A stretch of 64,000 nucleotides of DNA from Candidatus Krumholzibacteriota bacterium. GTDB lineage: Bacteria > Krumholzibacteriota > Krumholzibacteriia > Krumholzibacteriales > Krumholzibacteriaceae. The translations under genes and the position numbers were made by a program. Below the pieces are notes generated by a model. It did no database searches, had not been told where the DNA came from, and was given only the letters and a program-made list of their open reading frames with translations. Each line of letters opens with the position of its first letter. Positions within the stretch are counted from its first letter, which is position 1. Shown in pieces: positions 26,767 through 35,088 of the stretch. Location: contig JAFGBF010000026.1 in assembly GCA_016933255.1 (NCBI GenBank), positions 62,001-126,000 on the forward strand. Direction: 5' to 3'.

Positions 26767-26800
26767 AAGATGGGCCGCGTTCGACTGCGGCCCATCTTTT
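26767..26800 (+). terminator. Strong rho-independent terminator after the subtilase gene
   Basis: A perfect 12-bp stem AAGATGGGCCGC (26767-26778) / GCGGCCCATCTT (26787-26798) with an 8-base loop, ending in TTTT. It lies 42 bases after the protease stop. Confidence 0.9.
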
Positions 26801-26858
26801 GAGATTGGTTGCCACACTGTTTAATAAACCTGTTGATCGTGCGGGGTTTTATCCGGCC

Positions 26859-26933
26859 GGGAAGGTAAAATCAGATGGCCAGAGCGCCTGTTTTCACGCA
26901 GGAGCCCGCAGTTTCAAGTCCTTAATCCCCACC
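26859..26933 (+). pseudogene. Possible decayed tRNA (tRNA-Glu(TTC)-like remnant)
   Basis: The 75 bases have tRNA length and order: a D-arm-like TCAGATGGCCAGAGC (26871-26885), an anticodon-arm-like CCTGTTTTCACGCAGG (26887-26902) that would give anticodon TTC but with a loop one base short, a T-loop TTCAAGT (26913-26919) and an end CCCC-ACC (26927-26933). The acceptor pairs at only four of seven positions and the T-stem at about two of five, so it cannot be a working tRNA. Chance resemblance is possible. Confidence 0.3.
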
Positions 26934-27040
26934 GTTTGTTTCTTTATCTCGTTGTTAATCTTACCTTTACCCATGGGAGATTTGTGGTAGACCGTTTTTA
27001 ACCATCAATTACAGGAAAATGATTTTGTGCCGCGAGCGGT

Positions 27041-27076
27041 GTCTGCCTCTACCGCCTCCAGGCGGGAGAGGTAGAC
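27041..27076. repeat. 16-bp inverted repeat between convergent genes
   Basis: GTCTGCCTCTACCGCC (27041-27056) and GGCGGGAGAGGTAGAC (27061-27076) pair at 14 of 16 positions plus one G-U, with loop TCCA. There is no U-tract on either strand, so it is not a standard intrinsic terminator, but it lies 33 bases past the stop of the radical SAM gene. The wider region 26801-27108 otherwise contains only the tRNA-like remnant. Confidence 0.6.
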
Positions 27077-27108
27077 GAGACCAGGAAAACGGTTCTGCCC
27101 TGATGGTA

Positions 27109-28608
27109 TTAAGATGTTGCATTGCCCGTCAGCAAAGGTTCGAATACCTTCCTGAAGTGCAGCCCGTAGACAGCCATCGTGATGGCGGAGGGAAAGAGCC
27201 TCGGTCTCTTGAGCAGAGTCCATGTGAACAGTTTCCAGTACTCTCTCCTGCCCCTGTGCACGAGTCCAAGACCGAACATCGACCTGAGCAGGGCGACAAA
27301 GTCCTTGTATCTGAAGCGTGAAGCCTGACCTTTCGGAGGATCGAAATCTCTGAGGAACCGTCTGACCCGGCGGTAGTACGGTTTTATCGAGTAGATGTCC
27401 CTGATTATCATCCGATATCCCTCGATCAGTGTCTGTCTGTTCATCCTGGGAACGAAGTTCATAGTAAGATCGGTGTTGTCTCCCGAGATCTCGTCAAGGA
27501 GTCTGCCCTCGCGTTTCAGGCGGAGGTAGAGATCGGTCCCGTACGGGGCGTTAAGCAGACCGACCATAGCCGTGACGATCCCGCTTTCCTGAATGAACCG
27601 GCTCAGCCTTTCGAAGATCGAGGGGGGATCGCTGTCGAACCCGATTATGAAGCCTGCATGGACCTCGAACCCCGCCTTCTGGATCCGGCGGACACTAACG
27701 AGCAGGTCGCGTCCCCTGTTTTGAACCTTGTTGCATTCCCTGAGACTTTCGTCGTTCGGGCTTTCCACTCCGACAAAGACCGTCTGGAATCCTGCCTCGG
27801 ACATCATATCCATCAAAATATCATCGTCGGCAAGGTCGATCGACGTCTCCGTCGTCAGTAAAAAGGGGTATCTGTGCTTCTTCTGCCACTCGATCATCGC
27901 GGGCAGGATGTCCCGCTTGAGTTTCGACCTGTTACCGATGAAGTTGTCGTCCACGAAGAAGACTCCACCGCGCCACCCTCGCAGGTAAAGCTCATCCATT
28001 TCAGCGATGATCGCGCCCGCGTCCTTGGTTCTCACCTTCCTGCCGAAGAGGACCGAGATATCGCAGAACTCGCAGGCGAAAGGACATCCTCGCGAGTACT
28101 GGATATTCATATCCCTATAGTCCTTCATCCTTATAAGGTCCCAGTCGGGCAGCGGAGTCAAGTCCAGTTGCGGTCTTTCGTCAGAAATATACAGGGGTTC
28201 CGGCACTCCGCGTTCGAGGTCATCCAGGAACCGCGGCAGTGTGATCTCGGCCTCCCCGAGCACGAAGTGGTCGACTCCCTCGAATTCACCGTAAGATGCG
28301 GTGAACAAGGGACCTCCCGCCACGATCTTTTTTTCCTGTTTCCGGCACGTTTCTATCACGTCAAGGACAGAGTCCTTCTGTATTGACATCGCGCCTATGA
28401 AGACTATATCGGCCCAGGCAATGTCACTGTCGGAGAGCTTACGAACGGAAAGGTCCACGAGCCGCCTTTCCCAGTCCGGCGGGAGGAGGGAGGATACAGT
28501 AAGAAGTCCGAGAGGCGGCTGAAGGGATTTTTTATTAGCGAATTTAAGGGCGTGGATAAAACTCCAGAAAGTGTTCGGAAATGCAGGAGCAATCAGTAAG
28601 GCGTTCAT
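27109..28608 (-). CDS. B12-binding radical SAM protein with DUF4070-type C-terminus (HpnP/HpnR-like)
   Basis: 499 residues. An N-terminal cobalamin-binding Rossmann domain (about 10-140, 'KKIVAGGPLFTASYGEFEGV'), then the radical SAM barrel with 'SRGCPFACEFCDISVLFGR' holding the CxxxCxxC cluster (Cys 175, 179, 182), 'GVFFVDDNFIGNRSKLKRDI' and 'FQTVFVGVESPNDESLRECN', and a C-terminal region with 'YKDFVALLRSMFGLGLVHRG' like DUF4070. The hopanoid C-2 methylase HpnP belongs to this subfamily, but no hopanoid genes are in the window, so the methylated substrate is unknown. ATG 28608 has GGGAGAG seven bases upstream. Single-gene minus-strand unit. Confidence 0.88.
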   Translation of the reverse strand: MNALLIAPAFPNTFWSFIHALKFANKKSLQPPLGLLTVSSLLPPDWERRLVDLSVRKLSDSDIAWADIVFIGAMSIQKDSVLDVIETCRKQEKKIVAGGPLFTASYGEFEGVDHFVLGEAEITLPRFLDDLERGVPEPLYISDERPQLDLTPLPDWDLIRMKDYRDMNIQYSRGCPFACEFCDISVLFGRKVRTKDAGAIIAEMDELYLRGWRGGVFFVDDNFIGNRSKLKRDILPAMIEWQKKHRYPFLLTTETSIDLADDDILMDMMSEAGFQTVFVGVESPNDESLRECNKVQNRGRDLLVSVRRIQKAGFEVHAGFIIGFDSDPPSIFERLSRFIQESGIVTAMVGLLNAPYGTDLYLRLKREGRLLDEISGDNTDLTMNFVPRMNRQTLIEGYRMIIRDIYSIKPYYRRVRRFLRDFDPPKGQASRFRYKDFVALLRSMFGLGLVHRGRREYWKLFTWTLLKRPRLFPSAITMAVYGLHFRKVFEPLLTGNATS

Positions 28609-28985
28609 CGGAATCTCTCCCTTGCGAAAAATCTTTCACGGAAGCCAAGGACCAGATTCCGATACCGGTAAACGTACCCGGACTCGCAGGCAGCAAGGGA
28701 ATTAGGAGAAAGGCTCTATATTATAAATATACTCTACTATAAATATACTCTGATTTCAGGTTTTGTCCAATGGCATAAGTCGAAAATTATAAAAAGAATA
28801 GGGAAATCGATAGCGTAATCTATTGCATACTTCTCATGACAGGTTCTGTTATCCCTTGCCTGGCACGGGCTGTCTGGATTAGAATCGTTCCTTCAGAGCT
28901 GTCACCCGGTCCGGATTCCGCGGGGGCCGTTCAATATAAACGCGCAGGATGCTTTCTGCTTAAGATACGGCACAAGGAGAAAACG
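28609..28985. other. Divergent intergenic region with AT-rich tandem repeat
   Basis: No gene supported. Two tandem copies of TATAAATATACTCT lie at 28722-28735 and 28738-28751. On the minus strand the same stretch reads TTTATAATATAG and may provide the -10 of the radical SAM gene. The frame of the downstream symporter is open from 28836, but its good start is at 28986. Confidence 0.45.
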
Positions 28986-30452
28986 ATGGGGAACAAGTCG
29001 CAGATACTTGCAGTAATGATCGGATATCTTTCCCTGCTGATCTTATGGGGGGTCTATCAGGGCCGGAAGGTAAAGTCGGATTCCGATTACAAGATCGCCG
29101 GGCGTGATCTTCCGGGGTGGATAGCTGCACTTTCAGAACGTGCTACAGGCGAATCATCATGGGCGCTGCTGGGGCTTCCCGGCGCGGCCTACGCGACCGG
29201 TCTTCTGGAAGTATGGACGGCGATCGGGTGTGTCGCCGGAATAGTCACAGCGTGGGCTGCGATAGCGTGGAGGCTCAGGGACGAAGCAGAAAAATACAGG
29301 GTGAATTCTTTCATCGAGTATCTTTCATTCAAACACAGCGATCTCGGAAGATCTATCAGAACGGTCGGCAGCCTGACGATCGTATTCTTCTTTTTCTTCT
29401 ATGTCGGCGCCCAGTTTCTTGGCGGAGGAAAGACTCTCCACACTATCTTCGGGATCGACCCCCGGCTGGGAATGCTTCTGACAGCTCTTATAATAATTCC
29501 CTACACAGTCTACGGCGGATTTAGAAGCGTCGTCTATACAGACGCTGTCCAGGCGATCGTGATGATAACAGCACTTGTCGTTGGTCCTATCGTAGGCATG
29601 ATAGTGATCGCAAACGCTCCTGACATCTTTGCGGGATCGATATCTGGAGCGCTTGCAAAAGCGGGAGGTTCATACAACTCGTTTACCGGGGCGACCGGGG
29701 GGTTTGCCGCAGGTGTCGTGATAAGTGGAGGGTTTTCATGGTTCTTCGGGTATCTCGGGGGCCAGCCGCAGCTCAGTATGCGGTTCATGGCGATTAGAGA
29801 CCCCCGCCAGGCGAGGCTTGGAAGGAACGTAGGCATAACCTGGACAGTGATCGCCTATATCGGAGCTTTGATGATAGGCTGGATCGGGCTTGCCCTATTC
29901 GGCCCGAAAGGTCTGGAAGACCCCGAATATGTCATGCCTGCCGTGATGCTCAGGATCTTTCATCCTGCAATAGCTGCAGTCCTTATAACCGGGGCGATAG
30001 CGGCGATGATATCGACGGCAGACTCGCTTCTCATACTTTCCGCTACCGAACTTCATGAAAATATCATCAAACCTTTGACAGGAGGGAGCGAGGGCAAGGC
30101 GGGAAGAAACGATCTTGCCGTCTCAAGGTTTGTCACAGCCCTGCTTGCTGTAGTAGCGCTGGGGATCGCCTATACCCTTCCCAATACGCTGATATACAGG
30201 CTGGTCGGATATGTATGGGCAGGCATAGGAAGCAATTTTTCGGTAGTGATCCTCCTTTCGCTATTCTGGAAGAGATTCCACGGCCGGGCGGCGCTCCTGA
30301 CGATAATAGTCGGAATGGTCTTTACGATCATCTGGATCGCGACCGGTATGGATAAGGTCATAACCGCAAGGGTGATGACTTTCGCGGCGGCCGGGCTGAC
30401 TGCGGTTGCTGGAACATACCTGCTGCCCCGAAAGAGCTCAGAGCGGACCTGA
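28986..30452 (+). CDS. Sodium:solute symporter (SSS family, PutP-like)
   Basis: About 488 residues and 12-13 membrane helices. 'DYKIAGRDLPGWIAALSERA' followed by 'ESSWALLGLPGAAYATGL' matches the PutP start; 'FEYLS'-like 'VNSFIEYLSFKHSDLGRSI' and 'GAIAAMISTADSLLILSATE' (helix 8 with the Na+-coordinating Ser/Thr) support sodium coupling. PutP-type carriers take up proline; related ones take other amino acids or sugars, so the substrate is not certain. AAGGAG lies eight bases before the ATG; I rejected a 50-residue upstream extension. Confidence 0.88.
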   Translation: MGNKSQILAVMIGYLSLLILWGVYQGRKVKSDSDYKIAGRDLPGWIAALSERATGESSWALLGLPGAAYATGLLEVWTAIGCVAGIVTAWAAIAWRLRDEAEKYRVNSFIEYLSFKHSDLGRSIRTVGSLTIVFFFFFYVGAQFLGGGKTLHTIFGIDPRLGMLLTALIIIPYTVYGGFRSVVYTDAVQAIVMITALVVGPIVGMIVIANAPDIFAGSISGALAKAGGSYNSFTGATGGFAAGVVISGGFSWFFGYLGGQPQLSMRFMAIRDPRQARLGRNVGITWTVIAYIGALMIGWIGLALFGPKGLEDPEYVMPAVMLRIFHPAIAAVLITGAIAAMISTADSLLILSATELHENIIKPLTGGSEGKAGRNDLAVSRFVTALLAVVALGIAYTLPNTLIYRLVGYVWAGIGSNFSVVILLSLFWKRFHGRAALLTIIVGMVFTIIWIATGMDKVITARVMTFAAAGLTAVAGTYLLPRKSSERT

Positions 30453-30497
30453 ATCGATCCGGTTCCGGATGCTCTCGAAAGAATAGCCAGGTGTTCA

Positions 30498-31358
30498 GTG
30501 GCAGAAGATGATATGAAGAAAGTCTGGCCTTTTCGGGGAACCGCAGGGATCATCCTGATAGCGGTATTCTGGCCCCTGAACTGGCTTCTTCCAGGCTCGC
30601 GCACAGCGTGGGGGTTCTTTCCTCTCTGGTTTGGATACTGTCTTTTTGTCGATTCCCTGGTATTCTACCGCAAGGGAAGCTCGATGGTATCGCGGAGCTT
30701 AAGGGGCTATATATTACTATTCGTTATTTCAGCCCCGTCGTGGTGGCTCTTTGAGCTTCTCAATCTCAGGTCGGGAAACTGGTCGTATCAGGGAAGGGAA
30801 CTTTTTTCAAATATTCAATATGCCCTCTTTGCCTCGATGAGCTTTTCTACTGTCATGCCGGCTGTCTTCGGAACGGCGGAACTGGCGGGAACCTTCAAAT
30901 GGATCTGCCGCATGTCAGGAGAGAAAGGGCAGCAAAAGGGAATGGATCTCCTTCTCCCGGCATTTATCACCGGGTGTATCTCTCTTTTCTGCTTTCTTGC
31001 ATGGCCCCGGTATTTTTTCCCTCTGCTCTGGGTATCGCTCTTTCTTATAATCGACCCGGTCAACGGATGGAGAGGCAGAAGGTCTTTGATCGATGATATC
31101 GGAAAAGGAAAGTGGAGAGTCGTAGTCTCACTGGGCCTCGGCTCTTTGATATGCGGTTTCTTCTGGGAGATGTGGAATTTTTATTCATATCCCAAATGGG
31201 TATACCATGTCCCGCTGGTCGATCTGCTCAGGGTATTCGAGATGCCTCTCCCTGGATATGGAGGTTATCTGCCATTTGCCCTCGAGCTGATGGCGATATA
31301 CTTTTTTCTTACGGGAATATTTAGAGCAGGGAAAGATGAGCGATTCATTCAGATATAG
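30498..31358 (+). CDS. Integral membrane protein of unknown function
   Basis: 286 residues with seven or eight predicted membrane helices and many Trp and Phe residues ('AVFWPLNWLLPGSRTAWGFF', 'APSWWLFELLNLRSGNW', 'GFFWEMWNFYSYPKWVYHV'). I do not recognise the family. The WxxFE/WEMWN patterns look conserved-type and could line a lipid-facing site. GTG 30498 is preceded by AGGTG; an ATG at 30513 is an alternative. It follows the symporter by 45 bases and may share its transcript; the next lipoprotein gene begins within or just after its end. Confidence 0.65.
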   Translation: MAEDDMKKVWPFRGTAGIILIAVFWPLNWLLPGSRTAWGFFPLWFGYCLFVDSLVFYRKGSSMVSRSLRGYILLFVISAPSWWLFELLNLRSGNWSYQGRELFSNIQYALFASMSFSTVMPAVFGTAELAGTFKWICRMSGEKGQQKGMDLLLPAFITGCISLFCFLAWPRYFFPLLWVSLFLIIDPVNGWRGRRSLIDDIGKGKWRVVVSLGLGSLICGFFWEMWNFYSYPKWVYHVPLVDLLRVFEMPLPGYGGYLPFALELMAIYFFLTGIFRAGKDERFIQI

Positions 31359-31392
31359 GAATCTGGTCTATCCCGCAGTGAAAGGAACTGAT

Positions 31393-32001
31393 GTGAAAAA
31401 AATACTATCTGTGAACGCACGGGATATCCTGAGCGTTTTGACTCTGGCATCTATCCTCTATTTTGCGGGCTGCGGAAAGGATGTCGAATCTGAAAACCGG
31501 AAAGACCTCGAGAGCGGCCGGATAGACTCGGTGACCCTGAAGCTTCTTCCGGAAAAGATCAGGGTCGACGATTTTTCGATAAGAGTCCCCGCTGGATTCA
31601 GAGTGACCGGGAGAGGAAAGGAATACGCTGAAAAGAGGGGGGATATCTCGATCGAGCTGAAGGGTGATAATTCCAGTTCGGTCCTGATATACGGGAAATC
31701 TTCCGTTACCGGTCTCGAAATAAGAGAGTTTATAGCGCTTATCGATGAAATCGACCGCGGCGCGTACAATATGGCAATCAGTGTGCGAAGCTACAAAAAG
31801 ATCAGGTTCAGCGACATTCCGGCTCTGCTGGTCGAAGGATCCTGGTCGAATGAAGGTGACGAAAGCTCCCCGCTGCGAGTGGTCGGGTTCGAGTGTGGGA
31901 GGTATTTCTATATTATCCAGTCAGTTATCCGCAGTGAATCAGGTGAGTGGGATCCTCTGCCGTGGAGTATAACGAATACATTTCAATGCGGTGCCGATTA
32001 G
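31393..32001 (+). CDS. Putative lipoprotein of unknown function
   Basis: About 202 residues. GTG 31393 is preceded by AAAGGAA and puts a signal sequence at the start: 'ILSVLTLASILYFAGCGKD' with lipobox FAGC. The mature part is a mixed alpha/beta domain ('SVTLKLLPEKIRVDDFSIRV', 'SDIPALLVEGSWSNEGDE') reminiscent in pattern of small envelope proteins that bind or assess a partner, but I recognise no family. A longer frame reaches 31336 and overlaps the previous gene; it would bury the lipobox. 35 bases separate the chosen start from the upstream membrane protein gene. Confidence 0.65.
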   Translation: MKKILSVNARDILSVLTLASILYFAGCGKDVESENRKDLESGRIDSVTLKLLPEKIRVDDFSIRVPAGFRVTGRGKEYAEKRGDISIELKGDNSSSVLIYGKSSVTGLEIREFIALIDEIDRGAYNMAISVRSYKKIRFSDIPALLVEGSWSNEGDESSPLRVVGFECGRYFYIIQSVIRSESGEWDPLPWSITNTFQCGAD

Positions 32002-32193
32002 TATTTCAGGCAGAATTCAGATATATCTTCTTGAATAATGCCCCCCTTCGGGCTATATTCTCGGACGTGTGTTGTATGGTCCCCGGCAGGCTGTAATTTA
32101 TTCACACCGGCTAAATATACGGGGGGAGACCCCCGAGGCAGAAAAAGCGGACTGAACCCGGCTCTTTCAGAATGAATATCCGGCGGTAATACA

Positions 32194-33171
32194 GTGAAAC
32201 GGCAAAAAGCCAAACGTATCTGCGCATCAATAAAAAAATCGTCTGTAGCTGTCATCGGCGATCTTATGCTCGACAAGTACTTCTGGGGCCAGGTGGAGCG
32301 GATAAGCCCTGAAGCTCCGGTTCCGGTGGTCAATGTCGAAAGGACAGATGTGCGTCCCGGCGGAGCTGCAAATGTGGCCTGGAACCTCGTATCCCTGGGC
32401 TGTACTCCGAGGCTCGTGTCTATTCTCGGGAGCGACCCCCAGGCGAAAGAGATACGAAGGCTTCTATCCGAACAGGATATTTCGACCGAATATATCGTCT
32501 CCGACCAGAAGCGTGTAACGACCGTAAAGATCAGGATAGTAGCGCACCATCAGCAGGTCGTCAGGGCAGATTTTGAGTCGGGAGAGGAGCTTTCTAGCAA
32601 GGTAACCGGAAAGCTCTGCTCAATCGTAAAGAAGGCGGTCAGGGGGACGGGAGCTGTTGTCATTTCGGATTACGGCAAAGGTGTAGTCTCGATGGAAGTG
32701 ATGGATGCTGTCAGAGATCTCTGCCGGGAAGAGGATATACCTCTTCTGATAGACCCGAAAGAGGGACATTTCGATCTTTACAGGAACGCCTGGGGCCTTA
32801 CTCCGAATCTCGTGGAAGCCGGCGATTTCTACAATACAAAGATCAAGACGATCGAAGAACTCGATCTCGTCGGGAGTTCGCTGCTCCGGGATCTTGATGC
32901 CAAGGCGATACTGATCACAAGGGGAGAGCAGGGGATGACCCTTTACGAGCGGGGGAAAAAGCCGAAGCATTTCCCGACGATGGCGAGCGAAGTCTATGAT
33001 GTCACAGGAGCCGGTGACACAGTGATCAGCGTGCTTGCAGCCGGCCTGGCGGCGAAAGCTCCGGTCTATGACGCGATAGAACTCGCAAATGCCGCAGCAG
33101 GGATCGTGGTAAGGGAACTCGGTACGGCTACTGTCAGCAGAGAGGAACTTACAGGGTCTTTCCCTGTTTGA
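32194..33171 (+). CDS. rfaE1: D-glycero-beta-D-manno-heptose-7-phosphate kinase (HldE kinase part)
   Basis: 325 residues of the PfkB/ribokinase fold. 'IGDLMLDKYFWGQVERISPE' and 'PVPVVNVERTDVRPGGAANV' are the heptose kinase motifs; 'YDVTGAGDTVISVLAAGLA' holds the catalytic Asp and anion hole. It makes heptose-1,7-bisphosphate from heptose-7-phosphate for the LPS inner core. In many proteobacteria this is fused to the adenylyltransferase as HldE; here the two are separate genes eight bases apart. GTG start. The 192-base gap upstream shows no clear promoter. Confidence 0.93.
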   Translation: MKRQKAKRICASIKKSSVAVIGDLMLDKYFWGQVERISPEAPVPVVNVERTDVRPGGAANVAWNLVSLGCTPRLVSILGSDPQAKEIRRLLSEQDISTEYIVSDQKRVTTVKIRIVAHHQQVVRADFESGEELSSKVTGKLCSIVKKAVRGTGAVVISDYGKGVVSMEVMDAVRDLCREEDIPLLIDPKEGHFDLYRNAWGLTPNLVEAGDFYNTKIKTIEELDLVGSSLLRDLDAKAILITRGEQGMTLYERGKKPKHFPTMASEVYDVTGAGDTVISVLAAGLAAKAPVYDAIELANAAAGIVVRELGTATVSREELTGSFPV

Positions 33172-33178
33172 GAATAAT

Positions 33179-33658
33179 ATGGAAGCAAAGGAGAGGATAA
33201 TCGGGCGGGACCGCCTTGCCGCCTTCAGGGAAGAGAACTCGGATAAGCGGATCGTTTTTACGAACGGTTGTTTTGATATCCTGCACAGAGGTCATGTGAC
33301 ACTGCTCGAGCAGGCAAAAAGATACGGAGACTTGCTGGTAGTCGGAGTAAACAGCGACCGGTCAGTGAAAAGCCTTGGAAAAGGCGATCTGAGGCCGCTC
33401 GTATCGGAGGGCGACAGGATCTATATCCTGCTCAGCCTGAGGAACGTGGATTTCGTGACCGTGTTCGACGAAGAGACGCCCCTTGAGACGATCGAGGCTT
33501 TAAAGCCGGATGTTCTTGTCAAGGGCGGAGAATATACCAGAGAGAATATCGTCGGTGCCGATTTTGTCGAGAAGACCGGCGGCAGGGTGGAAAGAATCAA
33601 AATGGTCGAAGGATTTTCGACGAGCAATATTATTGATAAAATGAGGGAGGATTCTTAG
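33179..33658 (+). CDS. rfaE2: D-glycero-beta-D-manno-heptose 1-phosphate adenylyltransferase
   Basis: 159 residues, a nucleotidyltransferase fold. 'FTNGCFDILHRGHVTLLEQA' contains the HxGH ATP-binding motif, 'VGVNSDRSVKSLGKG' and 'RPLVSEGDRIYILLSLRNVD' are typical of RfaE2/HldC, and 'GFSTSNIIDKM' is the ISTT-like nucleotide site. It activates heptose-1-phosphate to ADP-heptose for LPS core synthesis. It directly follows the kinase gene, so the pathway step order is preserved in the operon. Confidence 0.93.
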   Translation: MEAKERIIGRDRLAAFREENSDKRIVFTNGCFDILHRGHVTLLEQAKRYGDLLVVGVNSDRSVKSLGKGDLRPLVSEGDRIYILLSLRNVDFVTVFDEETPLETIEALKPDVLVKGGEYTRENIVGADFVEKTGGRVERIKMVEGFSTSNIIDKMREDS

Positions 33659-33734
33659 ACGACACTGGACAGGTTATCATAGAAAAGTCGAAAACGCGAT
33701 TTTTAATATTAAGGTTTTTGAAGGAGGCAGAGTT

Positions 33735-35051
33735 ATGAAAAAAAGAAGACTACTTATTATGGGCGCGGCCGGAAGGGATTTTCACAACTTCAATACCCTG
33801 TACAGGGATAATGATTCGGTGGAAGTCGTGGCATTCACAGCGACTCAGATTCCCGATATAGATGATCGAAAATATCCCGCCGAACTGGCCGGGAAGCTCT
33901 ATCCGGATGGAATAAAGATATACCCTGAGGAAAAACTTGAAGAACTCATCGTAAAGGAAAAGGTCGAAGAGGTGATCTTCTCATACAGCGATGTAACAAG
34001 CCAGTACGTCATGCAGAAGGGGCAGCTTGTCAATACTCTCGGAGCTCATTTTACGATCGTCGGAGCCGGTCCGACCATGATCAAGAGCACCAAGCCTCTG
34101 ATTTCTGTCTGTGCGACCCGTACCGGATGCGGAAAGAGCCAGACGACAAGAGCCGTCGCCAAGCTTCTTATCGAAGCTGGGAAGAAGGTCGCTGCGATAA
34201 GACATCCGATGCCGTACGGTGATCTTGCCAAGCAGAAGGTCCAGCGTTTCGCCAGCATCGAGGATCTTAAGAAACACAAGTGCACCATTGAAGAGATGGA
34301 AGAATACGAACCTCATATCGTCAACGGGATCATCATATATGCCGGCGTCGATTATGAAGCTATTCTCAGAGAGGCTGAAAAAGAAGCGGATGTTATCCTT
34401 TGGGACGGCGGAAACAACGATATGTCTTTCTACAAGCCGGATCTCAGCATCGTGGTCGTAGATCCCCACAGGCCTTCGCATGAACTCGACTACTATCCCG
34501 GATTCGCCAATTTTCTTATGGCTGACGTCATCGTCATCAACAAGATCGATACTGCCGACCTGGAGGGGATAGAGGAAGTCAGGGAGAATATCGATTTCTA
34601 TAATCCTGAAGCGATCGTTGTCGATGCCGCGTCTCCCCTTTCAGTGGACAAGCCTGAACTGATAAGAGGCAAGAAGGTCCTCTGCGTCGAAGATGGTCCG
34701 ACTCTTACGCATGGCGGGATGAAATACGGAGCAGCTATCATGGCAGCCCTGAAATTCGGAGCGGCCGAGCTGGTCGACCCGAGGCCATGGGCGACAGGCA
34801 AGCTTGCCAGGACTTTCTCCAGGTACCCCGAAGTCGGGACGCTTCTCCCGGCCATGGGTTACGGAGATGAACAGATCAAGGACCTTGAAGCGACTATTGC
34901 CAAGGTCGAGTGCGATACAGTTATTATAGGTACTCCGATAGATCTCAGAAGAGTGGTCAAGATCTCTCAGCCGTCAGCAAGGGTGAGTTATGACCTTTCC
35001 GAGATCGGTCATCCCGACCTCAGAGATGTCCTTAAGGATTACCTGAAATAG
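33735..35051 (+). CDS. Cyclic 2,3-diphosphoglycerate synthetase homologue (P-loop)
   Basis: 438 residues. A Rossmann-like N-terminal domain ('RLLIMGAAGRDFHNFNTLYR') precedes a P-loop domain with 'SVCATRTGCGKSQTTRAVA' (Walker A, about residue 126-144), 'DVILWDGGNNDMSFYKPD' and 'VIVINKIDTAD' (GTPase-like NKID). This matches the archaeal CpgS family, which closes 2,3-diphosphoglycerate into the cyclic thermoprotectant; bacterial homologues are common but their product is not established. AAGGAGG precedes the ATG. It sits 37 bases before sucC and may share the transcript with sucCD, suggesting a link to central carbon or nucleotide energy metabolism. Confidence 0.85.
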   Translation: MKKRRLLIMGAAGRDFHNFNTLYRDNDSVEVVAFTATQIPDIDDRKYPAELAGKLYPDGIKIYPEEKLEELIVKEKVEEVIFSYSDVTSQYVMQKGQLVNTLGAHFTIVGAGPTMIKSTKPLISVCATRTGCGKSQTTRAVAKLLIEAGKKVAAIRHPMPYGDLAKQKVQRFASIEDLKKHKCTIEEMEEYEPHIVNGIIIYAGVDYEAILREAEKEADVILWDGGNNDMSFYKPDLSIVVVDPHRPSHELDYYPGFANFLMADVIVINKIDTADLEGIEEVRENIDFYNPEAIVVDAASPLSVDKPELIRGKKVLCVEDGPTLTHGGMKYGAAIMAALKFGAAELVDPRPWATGKLARTFSRYPEVGTLLPAMGYGDEQIKDLEATIAKVECDTVIIGTPIDLRRVVKISQPSARVSYDLSEIGHPDLRDVLKDYLK

Positions 35052-35088
35052 GAAGTTCAGTTATCAAGTATGAGAGTGGAGGTCGGAA

